From an uncultured Oscillospiraceae bacterium (lineage in GTDB: Bacteria; Bacillota; Clostridia; Oscillospirales; Oscillospiraceae), in assembly GCA_900763965.1 (NCBI GenBank), contig CAAFMG010000102.1:1-18594 (forward strand): DNA of 18,594 bases. Reading direction: 5' to 3'. The notes beneath the pieces were generated by a model. It was not told the origin of the DNA and did no database searches. It saw only the letters and a program-made list of their open reading frames with translations. Below are positions 6,598 to 13,081 of this stretch, piece by piece. Position 1 is the first letter of the stretch. Every line of letters begins with the position of its first letter. The translations under genes were made by a program, and so were the position numbers.

Positions 6598-7693
6598 CGT
6601 CAAAATCGTCTGCGCTTACCACGATGGGCTTCTCCGCAGCCTTGGCAGGTGCCTTCGGTGCGACCATGGACTGCTGCATGAGCTTCTCCCGCACCTTTGC
6701 CTCCACCTCTTCGGCGATCTCCGGATTGTTCATCAGGTATTCCTTCACAGAGTTTGCACCCTGACCAATGCGCTCATCTCCCATGGAGAACCAGCTGCCG
6801 CTTTTCTGGACAATATCCATCTGAACCGCCAGGTCTACCAGTTCTCCCCACTTGGAGATGCCCTGACCATAGAGGATCTCGAATACTGCCTCCCGGAAGG
6901 GGGGTGCAACCTTGTTCTTGACCACCTTGACTCTGGTCTTATTGCCTACCACATTGCTGCCCTCTTTGATGGCCTCCACACGGCGCACATCCAGACGGAC
7001 AGAGGCATAGAATTTCAGTGCATTGCCACCGGTGGTGGTTTCAGGATTGCCGTACATGACACCGATCTTCATACGCAGCTGGTTAATGAAAATAACCACG
7101 CAGTTGGTCTTGGAAATGGTGCCCGCCAGCTTTCTCAGTGCCTGGCTCATCAGACGCGCCTGCAAACCGACAAAGGTATCACCCATTTCGCCCTCGATTT
7201 CCTGCTTGGGAACCAGGGCCGCAACAGAGTCCACGACCACCACATCCACTGCACCGGAGCGAACCAGTGCATCGGTGATCTCCAAAGCCTGCTCACCGGT
7301 ATCCGGTTGGGATACCAGCAGATTGTCGGTATCCACGCCCAGAGCCGCCGCATAGACAGGATCCAGGGCATGCTCTGCATCCACAAATGCAGCCTCGCCG
7401 CCCCGCTTCTGGGCTTCTGCCACAATGTGCAGTGCCAAGGTAGTTTTACCGGAGGATTCGGGGCCGTAGATCTCAATGATACGCCCCTTGGGGACACCGC
7501 CGATACCCAGAGCCGCATCCAGGGCCAGAGAGCCGGTGGGGATGGCCTCTACGTTCATTTCCGGGCGCTCGCCCAGACGCATAACCGTACCCTTGCCAAA
7601 ATTCTTGTCGATTTGTGCCAGGGCAGTCTGCAACGCTTTTTTCTTGTCGGATGCAGGGGTGGGGGCTTCATACGCAGTCTTTTTTGTTGCCAT
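6587..7693 (-). CDS. recA: recombinase RecA
   Basis: A 368-residue RecA. Walker A is GPESSGKTT (77-85) and Walker B is VVVVDSVAAL (151-160). The L2 region with IFINQLRMKIG and GNPETTTGGNALKFYASVRL is intact, and the acidic tail DDFDDED ends the protein. It forms the ATP-dependent filament on single-stranded DNA for homologous repair and SOS induction. The start is ATG 7693, with AAGGAAG upstream and N-terminus MATKKTAYEA, about 10 residues longer than E. coli RecA. The frame is open 29 codons further up, but that would run deep into prmC. Unusually for recA there is only 1 nt between the prmC stop and its start, and no GAAC-N4-GTTC type LexA box is seen in the last ~90 nt of prmC. Control probably comes from the operon promoter or from a site inside prmC. 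Confidence 0.98.
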   Translation of the reverse strand: MATKKTAYEAPTPASDKKKALQTALAQIDKNFGKGTVMRLGERPEMNVEAIPTGSLALDAALGIGGVPKGRIIEIYGPESSGKTTLALHIVAEAQKRGGEAAFVDAEHALDPVYAAALGVDTDNLLVSQPDTGEQALEITDALVRSGAVDVVVVDSVAALVPKQEIEGEMGDTFVGLQARLMSQALRKLAGTISKTNCVVIFINQLRMKIGVMYGNPETTTGGNALKFYASVRLDVRRVEAIKEGSNVVGNKTRVKVVKNKVAPPFREAVFEILYGQGISKWGELVDLAVQMDIVQKSGSWFSMGDERIGQGANSVKEYLMNNPEIAEEVEAKVREKLMQQSMVAPKAPAKAAEKPIVVSADDFDDED

Positions 7694-7694
7694 A

Positions 7695-8570
7695 TTACGC
7701 TTCCTTCCTGCCGTACCGTGCCAGTACGGCTCTTTCTCTGTCATTAAAATCTCTGGTTCGTTCCAGAATGGTATATCCATGTTCCGTCAGGATCCGGCAG
7801 ACATCGTCTCCCTGACCCATGCCAAATTCCAGCGCCAGATATCCGCCGGGCTTCAGCGCCGCCGTGTAGTTTCTGGCAATGGCTCTGTAAAAATCCAAGC
7901 CGTCCTCGCCGCCATACAGTGCCATACGGGGCTCATAGTCCGCAACACCATGGGGCAGCTCCTGCATTTCCTGTCCGGTAATATAAGGCGGGTTGGATAT
8001 GATCATATCAAATTTTCCCAGGAATGCGGGAGCCGGTTCCAGGGCATCTGCCTGCAAACAGCGCACACGCCCGGAAAGATGATTGAGAATCGTATTCTTT
8101 TTTGCCACATTCAGCGCTTCCTTGGAAAGATCGGCCATTGTGACCTTTGCATCCTTGACTCGGTTTGCAACGGCAAGGCCGATACAGCCGCTGCCGCAGC
8201 AAAGATCCAGGATTCGGGGATCCTTATCCAAAAACAGGCCCTGGCTCACAGCAAGGGAAACCACCGCACAGGTATCATCTCTGGGGATCAGCACATCCGG
8301 GGTCACCACCAGGTTCATTCCGTAGAATTCCCATTCGCCCAGCACATAGGCCAAGGGCTCCCCTTCCATCAAACGGCTCAATCCCTTTTCCACATCCCGG
8401 CATACCTCAGCAGGGGCGTAAAGATCCCGTTCTGCCAAAAGGGCAGGGATCTGTTTGCCGCTCGCATGGGATACCAGCTGCTTTGCCATCATATCTGCAA
8501 TCTCCATGGGATCATTGGTCAGCAGAGCACGGCGGGTATCCAGGAGCAGGTCTCCATATTTTTTTACCAC
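7695..8570 (-). CDS. prmC: peptide chain release factor N5-glutamine methyltransferase PrmC
   Basis: A 291-residue SAM-dependent methyltransferase that methylates the GGQ glutamine of release factors. Evidence: GEWEFYG and VLIPRDDT in the N-terminal part, SAM motif I LDLCCGSGCIGL (121-132), and the catalytic NPPY at 193-196. The start is GTG 8570, overlapping the DUF1385 stop by 7 nt, with GGAGGGG 8 nt upstream (8579-8585); no ATG fits. prmC usually lies next to prfA, which is not in the window, but a DUF1385-prmC pair is common in Clostridia. An inverted repeat near its 3' end (7710-7730) lies just ahead of the recA ribosome site. Confidence 0.95.
   Translation of the reverse strand: MVKKYGDLLLDTRRALLTNDPMEIADMMAKQLVSHASGKQIPALLAERDLYAPAEVCRDVEKGLSRLMEGEPLAYVLGEWEFYGMNLVVTPDVLIPRDDTCAVVSLAVSQGLFLDKDPRILDLCCGSGCIGLAVANRVKDAKVTMADLSKEALNVAKKNTILNHLSGRVRCLQADALEPAPAFLGKFDMIISNPPYITGQEMQELPHGVADYEPRMALYGGEDGLDFYRAIARNYTAALKPGGYLALEFGMGQGDDVCRILTEHGYTILERTRDFNDRERAVLARYGRKEA
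7710..7730 (-). repeat. inverted repeat at the prmC/recA junction
   Basis: GCCGTAC and GTACGGC, perfect 7 bp arms around a 7 nt loop, 17-37 nt before the recA ATG and just upstream of its ribosome site. It lies within prmC codons, so it may be chance. It has no T run and so is not a terminator. A hairpin or protein-binding role is only possible. Confidence 0.4.
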
Positions 8571-9565
8571 CGATCCGTCCCCTCCACTTCCGGCAGAACC
8601 GCCTGAACAGCGGTGATCGCCACTTCCATCATGGAGTCATCCGGCTCGTTGGTGGTAAAATGCTGCATCCACATTCCAGGGGCAGAGAGGATGCGGGTAA
8701 AGGTATTGTCGTGACGGCCGCAGAAACGGTTGATCTCATAGGTGATACCCACCACCACAGGCAGAAGCAGCAGCTTAAAGGCGATCATAATCATACGATA
8801 CGCAAAGCTGCCCCGCATACCTTCCAGCCCGGGAAAAATTGCCAGCAGGCCGGAGGATGCCACAGAAAATACCAGGATGGAGATGATCATCACCACCAGC
8901 AGAAAGCTGGTGCCGCAGCGGGGGTGCAGCCGTGTCTGAATGCGGACATTGTCCACCGTCAAAGGCAGTCCGGCTTCATAGCAGCGGATGGTCTTATGCT
9001 CTGCGCCGTGGTAGGCAAACACCCGTTTCATTTCCTGCATCCGAGACATGAGGAACATGTAGATCATAAAAATGATCATACGAATGAGGCCTTCCACCAG
9101 ATTCACAGCCACGGTACTGGTCAGCCACTTGTCAAAGAAGCCGCCGACGACCATTGGCAGCAGGAAAAACAGCAAAATGGACAGGCCCAGTCCCATAGCC
9201 ACGGCAATCCACAAAATCGCCTGCTGGAATTTTTCGTTACCCAGCTTTTTTTCCAGCCACTTGTCAAATTTAGAAGGCTCCTCCTGCATCTCCTCCGGAG
9301 CAAGATCCGCAGAACGCATCAGTGCTTTCACACCGGTGACCTGCGCATCAAAGAAATTAAAGACACCCCGAAAAAAAGGCCAGCTTTTGAAGGAGCCCTT
9401 CGGAGGGAGCTTGCGGTCAGAGACCTCTACTGTCAGGCCCTCCTTGCCCCGGATCACAATGGCGTCCTTCTGGGGGCCGCGCATCATGATACCTTCGATC
9501 AGAGCCTGACCGCCAATCATGGTTTTGAACTTTTCACAGCACTGCTGTGCTTCTTTGCTTGCCAT
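8564..9565 (-). CDS. DUF1385 (YqhQ-like) membrane protein
   Basis: A 333-residue polytopic membrane protein of the DUF1385/YqhQ family; the biochemical role is not established to my knowledge. Conserved blocks: IGGQALIEGIMMRGP (17-31), the histidine-rich AYHGAEHKTIRCYEAG (184-199) and LHPRCGTSFLL (213-223). Hydrophobic segments lie at about 117-140, 152-173, 220-244 and 256-275. The His/Cys/Glu motifs next to membrane helices look like a metal site, which is inference. The start is ATG 9565 with AGAGG about 7 nt upstream, 10 nt after the kinase stop. The N-terminus carries an adjacent Cys pair (C9, C10). The gene links the two-component system to prmC without a break. Confidence 0.9.
   Translation of the reverse strand: MASKEAQQCCEKFKTMIGGQALIEGIMMRGPQKDAIVIRGKEGLTVEVSDRKLPPKGSFKSWPFFRGVFNFFDAQVTGVKALMRSADLAPEEMQEEPSKFDKWLEKKLGNEKFQQAILWIAVAMGLGLSILLFFLLPMVVGGFFDKWLTSTVAVNLVEGLIRMIIFMIYMFLMSRMQEMKRVFAYHGAEHKTIRCYEAGLPLTVDNVRIQTRLHPRCGTSFLLVVMIISILVFSVASSGLLAIFPGLEGMRGSFAYRMIMIAFKLLLLPVVVGITYEINRFCGRHDNTFTRILSAPGMWMQHFTTNEPDDSMMEVAITAVQAVLPEVEGTDRW
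8579..8585 (-). promoter_or_regulatory. ribosome site fixing the prmC GTG start
   Basis: GGAGGGG on the minus strand, 8 nt before GTG 8570, lies within the last codons of the DUF1385 gene. It is the only well-spaced start signal for prmC. Confidence 0.7.
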
Positions 9566-9575
9566 AGTGTTCCTC

Positions 9576-11003
9576 TCATAGTTCAGCAGAAGGAAGGCGC
9601 ACCGTTACAAGGGTGCCGCCGCCCTGCGCATTTTCCAGTGTCAGGGTACCGCCGTGCATTTCCACGATCTCATCGCAGACTGCCAGGCCGATACCGGTTC
9701 CCCGGGCTTTGGAGCTGCCCTTGTAGAACTTCTTTTTCACCAGCGGGATCTCATCTTCCGGAATACCGGGGCCATAGTCCCGGATCCGAACCACCACTGC
9801 ATCCTCCTCATAGGAGATAGAGGCATCAATCCGCTTGCCTTCCCCGCCATGCTTGGCGGCGTTGTCCAGGATATTCAGGAACACCTGACGCAGCCGCTTG
9901 GGATCGCAGGAGATTTCAGGAATATCCTCATCGCATTCCTCATAGTTAAGCTCAATGCCCTCCTGCTTCAGGCGGCTTCCATACATATACACCGTCTCTT
10001 CAAAAACAGCTCTCAGGTCTGTCGGCTCCACTGACAGTGTCATGCGGCCATCCTGCATCCGGGTAAAGTCCAATAGATCCATAACCATTTCTGTCAAGCG
10101 TTCGGCTTCACTGGAAATGATTTTCAAACCCTGCCGGGTTTCGGCATCCATGTTTTCGTCTGCCAAAAGGGTCTCGCTCCACCCATTGATCACCGTCAGG
10201 GGTGTACGCAGCTCATGAGACAACTGAGAAATGAAGTCCGCCTGCATTTTTTCGTTCTGAGCGATTTTGGTGGACATTTCATTGATGGTCTGGGCCAGTT
10301 CTCCGATTTCATCCTGATACCGGGTCTGGATCTGAACGCCATAGCTGCCGCTGGCAATCCGCTTGGCTTTTTCAATGATCTCTGCTACCGGGATCATAAT
10401 GGAGCGGATATAGTATCGGCTGCTGAGCAGCACCACCACCAGCACCATCATCAGCACCATAAAGCAGATCAGTGCCACAAAAATGATTTGCTGATCCGCA
10501 AGTCTGGTGGAAGTCACATAGCGCAGAACACCGATCACTTCGCCGTTGCTGTAGATCATAGGGCAGGAAACTGCCATGATCCGTTCGCCGGTGGAGGGAT
10601 CCTTTCCCACAAAGGGGATGGCTCCCCGCTTACTGACGGCATCCTGGATCTCCGGTGTCTTGGGAGACTGACCGGCCCAGGGGCCATAGGACGATGCCAC
10701 CAGATCTCCCTGGGTGTTGATAAATTGCAGCTCCAGAATATTGCGGTCGGCAAAGGTCTGGGCATAGGTGATGCAGGACTGGTAGAAGGAATTATAGTTC
10801 TGATCCAAATAGTTGGCAAAAAACTCCGTGGTGGTCTGGGCACGATCCTCCATGTCCGACTGCATATTGGAGTAATAGTAGGCCGCAAAAGAGGCCGTTA
10901 CCGCCAGGACACACACCACTCCCAGCAGGAAAACCACGCCCGCTGTATTCAGGAGCCACCGTTTGCGAAGACCGCCGGTTTTGAGCATGGATCTCATCTT
11001 CAC
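9576..11003 (-). CDS. sensor histidine kinase (two HAMP-linked membrane helices)
   Basis: A 475-residue membrane sensor kinase. Order: TM1 about 18-42, an extracellular domain 43-171 (small Cache/PAS-like by its FVGKDPSTGERIMAVSCPMI and GEVIGVLRYVTS segments), TM2 172-195, HAMP 196-249, the HisKA dimer domain with phospho-acceptor H263 in SQLSHELRTPL, then the ATPase with N box NILDNAAKH (377-385), G1 DYGPGIP (409-415) and G2 GTGIGLA (435-441). All catalytic motifs are intact. It should phosphorylate the response regulator encoded immediately upstream: the GTG start at 11003 directly abuts that stop codon, with GGGG 7 nt before it. ATG 10997 is a possible alternative start. The ligand is unknown. 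The lipoprotein gene at the head of the unit may encode an accessory surface component. Confidence 0.93.
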   Translation of the reverse strand: MKMRSMLKTGGLRKRWLLNTAGVVFLLGVVCVLAVTASFAAYYYSNMQSDMEDRAQTTTEFFANYLDQNYNSFYQSCITYAQTFADRNILELQFINTQGDLVASSYGPWAGQSPKTPEIQDAVSKRGAIPFVGKDPSTGERIMAVSCPMIYSNGEVIGVLRYVTSTRLADQQIIFVALICFMVLMMVLVVVLLSSRYYIRSIMIPVAEIIEKAKRIASGSYGVQIQTRYQDEIGELAQTINEMSTKIAQNEKMQADFISQLSHELRTPLTVINGWSETLLADENMDAETRQGLKIISSEAERLTEMVMDLLDFTRMQDGRMTLSVEPTDLRAVFEETVYMYGSRLKQEGIELNYEECDEDIPEISCDPKRLRQVFLNILDNAAKHGGEGKRIDASISYEEDAVVVRIRDYGPGIPEDEIPLVKKKFYKGSSKARGTGIGLAVCDEIVEMHGGTLTLENAQGGGTLVTVRLPSAEL

Positions 11004-11693
11004 TTATGCGCCCCACTTATAGCCAAAGCCCCAAACGGTAGTAATATAGGTGGGGTTGGCCGTATCGTCCTCAATTTTGATCCGAAGGCGGCGGATATTC
11101 ACGTCCACGATCTTCAGCTCGCCGTCATAGTCCTTTCCCCAGACCGCAGACAGGATCTCTTCCCGGGACAGCGCTCTTCCCGGATTCTGCATAAAGAGCT
11201 TCAAAATAGCATACTCCACCTGGGTCAGACGGATCCGGTTTCCTGCCTTTTCCAGCGTATGGTTGCGGGTGTTCATCACAAAGGGACCTTGGGTCACAAG
11301 CTCGGAATCCATGCTGTTGTCCCCGCCGATCCGGCGGTACAGCGCATCAATCCGGGCCGTCAATTCCGCAGGAGAGAAGGGCTTGGTGACGTAGTCATCC
11401 GCACCGGTCATAAGGCCTGTGACCTTGTCCATTTCCTGGGTGCGGGCAGTGAGCATAATGATACCCATCTGCTTATTGGTGGCGCGGATCTGGCGGCAGA
11501 CCTCAAAGCCATCCATATCGCCGGGAACCATGATATCCAGGATGGACACACCCACATCGGGATTTTCCGCAATTTTATTCAAAGCCTCCTGACCGTCCCC
11601 GGCCTCCAGCACGTCAAATCCGGCACGCTTCAGGTTGATCACCACAAAACTGCGGATATTCACTTCATCTTCCATGATCAGCACTTTTTTCAT
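11004..11693 (-). CDS. OmpR/PhoB-family response regulator
   Basis: A 229-residue DNA-binding response regulator. The receiver domain (1-120) has the acidic pocket near D9/E10, phospho-acceptor D53 in ILDIMVPGDMDG, T82 in LTAR and K104 in the TKPF motif. The C-terminal winged helix (about 135-227) has LTQVEYAILKLFMQNPGRAL, SREEILSAVWG, then NIRRLRIKIEDD and YITTVWGFGYKW. The start is ATG 11693 with AGGGGG upstream; it begins 11 nt after the lipoprotein stop and its stop abuts the kinase start. It pairs with the downstream kinase. The target genes are unknown, and the operon itself is a natural candidate, though no direct-repeat operator was recognised near 13.05 kb. Confidence 0.96.
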   Translation of the reverse strand: MKKVLIMEDEVNIRSFVVINLKRAGFDVLEAGDGQEALNKIAENPDVGVSILDIMVPGDMDGFEVCRQIRATNKQMGIIMLTARTQEMDKVTGLMTGADDYVTKPFSPAELTARIDALYRRIGGDNSMDSELVTQGPFVMNTRNHTLEKAGNRIRLTQVEYAILKLFMQNPGRALSREEILSAVWGKDYDGELKIVDVNIRRLRIKIEDDTANPTYITTVWGFGYKWGA

Positions 11694-11704
11694 AATGCTA
11701 CCCC

Positions 11705-13027
11705 CTACGTATCTCCTGACTTCCACTCCTGATGGATCAGGTGGAAATTGTTCGTCAGATATTCTTTATTCAGGCCATAGTCCGAAAGATCGGATTCCAG
11801 TTTGGCTGCATAGATCACATCGTTGCTGGTGCGCAGCAAGAACCGGCCATCCTGCCCAGCCTGGCTTTCCCGGTCACTGCCGTAAAGCGCATAAATCGTA
11901 AATGCCGGCATGGCCACTTCATAGCCTTCGTCCCACAGAAAGAAAGCATAGTTATTGCCCACCTGGTTGACTGTCAGCTGCCTTGTCAGGTTTTGATCCA
12001 CTGCCAGGTACCAGCCGTCGGCATAGTTGTGGAAAGAGAACAGCTTGTCTGTCTGCTTTCCATTCAGATCTGTGGAATACCAGCGGATCAGATACTGCTG
12101 ATCCGCTACCCAATTGGAAGATGTCGGCTGCATAGGGATCAGGCTGGGAATTTCTGTAATGCCATCCTCATCCACATCATCGGCAAAGACATAGTAGTTC
12201 CCCAAAGTCGGTACATAGTACTCCATGGGATCCTGTACCGCAATGCGCATCAGCCGATCCTTTCGCAGGGCCAGAATATCCGTGCGGATGGCGCTTTCCT
12301 CTGTTGCAGAGGAGACAAATACCGCCGCCGTACCGTCCTGCAGCTTGCCTGCGGTGCAGCGTTTAATGCTGCTGACCGGCTGAGACAGCTCCACTTCCAG
12401 GCTTCGTACCATGGATTTTGCCCGGTAGCGATAGACCACAGCCACTGCATTGGCCTGATCGGACTCACCTCGCTGAATCAGAAGCAGTTCCTTCTGTTCA
12501 CTGCCTCCAAGATCCATGGTCAAAAGCCGGGAATATCCGGCACTCATCAACCGCTCAGAGCGGCCGCTGGCAAAGGAATAAACGCAGACACTTCCCATCA
12601 GCTGATTGCTGACCTGTCTGCCAACCACCAGTTCCAGACCAGGCTTTCCGTCAATATCCTCATACTGTACCAGTTCAAATGCTGATCCGTTGCTGGAGAT
12701 CACTTCGGAGATCTCCACGCTTCCATCCTCTTTGGGAACAAAAATCAGGATCTGCAAGGGCTTGTCGGAATTGCCCTTAGCAAAGACCAGATATTCCTCA
12801 ATGCCGTCCCCATTCAGATCCGCCTTCTGCACAGCCTGCTGATTCTCACCGGTCAGGGGAGCGCAATACTCCAGCCCTGCCATGGCAATATCAATGGCCG
12901 ATTGCAAACGGCTGTATTCCTCTGAACGCTTGGGGGGGCTGTACAGCTCATTGATGGTGCGGGCACAGCCGCACAAGAGCAATGCCGTTGCCAAACCAAG
13001 GCACAGCATCCATACTCTCTTTTTCAC
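11705..13027 (-). CDS. putative lipoprotein with DxDxDG (FG-GAP/VCBS-like) motifs
   Basis: A 440-residue secreted lipoprotein, function unknown. Residues 1-20 form a signal peptide (MKKRVW, then LCLGLATALLL) ending in a lipobox-like L-C-G before C21. Later it has ADLNGDGIEEYLVF (loop D70-G75), a weaker EDIDGKPGLELVVG (about 124-136) and ADDVDEDGITEI (loop D284-G289). These resemble the calcium-loop motifs of FG-GAP/VCBS beta-propeller blades. The start is GTG 13027, set by AAAGGAG 8 nt before it; a TTG six codons upstream overlaps this ribosome site and is unlikely. It is first in the nine-gene run, 11 nt before the response regulator, so it may sense or modulate input for the kinase. The same type of motif occurs in the sigma-linked membrane protein at 1549-3534. 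Confidence 0.82.
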   Translation of the reverse strand: MKKRVWMLCLGLATALLLCGCARTINELYSPPKRSEEYSRLQSAIDIAMAGLEYCAPLTGENQQAVQKADLNGDGIEEYLVFAKGNSDKPLQILIFVPKEDGSVEISEVISSNGSAFELVQYEDIDGKPGLELVVGRQVSNQLMGSVCVYSFASGRSERLMSAGYSRLLTMDLGGSEQKELLLIQRGESDQANAVAVVYRYRAKSMVRSLEVELSQPVSSIKRCTAGKLQDGTAAVFVSSATEESAIRTDILALRKDRLMRIAVQDPMEYYVPTLGNYYVFADDVDEDGITEIPSLIPMQPTSSNWVADQQYLIRWYSTDLNGKQTDKLFSFHNYADGWYLAVDQNLTRQLTVNQVGNNYAFFLWDEGYEVAMPAFTIYALYGSDRESQAGQDGRFLLRTSNDVIYAAKLESDLSDYGLNKEYLTNNFHLIHQEWKSGDT

Positions 13028-13035
13028 GGCATCAA

Positions 13036-13042
13036 CTCCTTT
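13036..13042 (-). promoter_or_regulatory. ribosome site fixing the lipoprotein GTG start
   Basis: AAAGGAG on the minus strand, 8 nt before GTG 13027. This excludes the in-frame TTG at 13045, which lies upstream of the site itself. Confidence 0.75.
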
Positions 13043-13051
13043 CAAATGAAT

Positions 13052-13060
13052 ATTATAGCA
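13052..13060 (-). promoter_or_regulatory. extended -10 promoter of the lipoprotein/two-component/recA run
   Basis: TGCTATAAT on the minus strand, a perfect -10 with TGn extension, lies in the 54 nt gap behind dnaE. The -35 (TATCTT at 17 nt) is poor. The leader would be only about 18 nt, leaving no room for a riboswitch. No terminator follows dnaE, so read-through from the murB-whiA-dnaE transcript may add to expression. Confidence 0.65.
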
Positions 13061-13081
13061 TAATGTAAGAGAAAAAGATAG

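Larger units (their letters stand above)
4068..13060 (-). other. probable nine-gene operon (lipoprotein-RR-HK-DUF1385-prmC-recA-recX-rimO-pgsA)
   Basis: From the promoter at 13052-13060 to the terminator at 4068-4103, the junctions are: 11 nt gap, 0, 10 nt gap, 7 nt overlap, 1 nt gap, 11 nt overlap, 1 nt overlap, 1 nt gap. No terminator-like hairpin is seen between genes. Internal promoters inside coding regions cannot be excluded. Confidence 0.65.

Noticed and set aside
7694..7785. LexA (SOS) box upstream of recA.
   Set aside because: GTTC occurs several times but never with a GAAC partner at 4 nt spacing.
8165..9820. Long open frame on the plus strand opposite DUF1385 and prmC (about 550 codons).
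   Set aside because: Antisense shadow of two well-recognised genes; no family resemblance, low-complexity His/Gln-rich translation and no ribosome site.
10215..11732. Long plus-strand open frame opposite the kinase and response regulator (about 505 codons).
   Set aside because: Antisense shadow of genes with intact catalytic motifs; His/Gln/Gly-rich translation typical of reversed coding sequence.
13028..13060. Riboswitch or long leader before the lipoprotein gene.
   Set aside because: The predicted leader is only about 18 nt.
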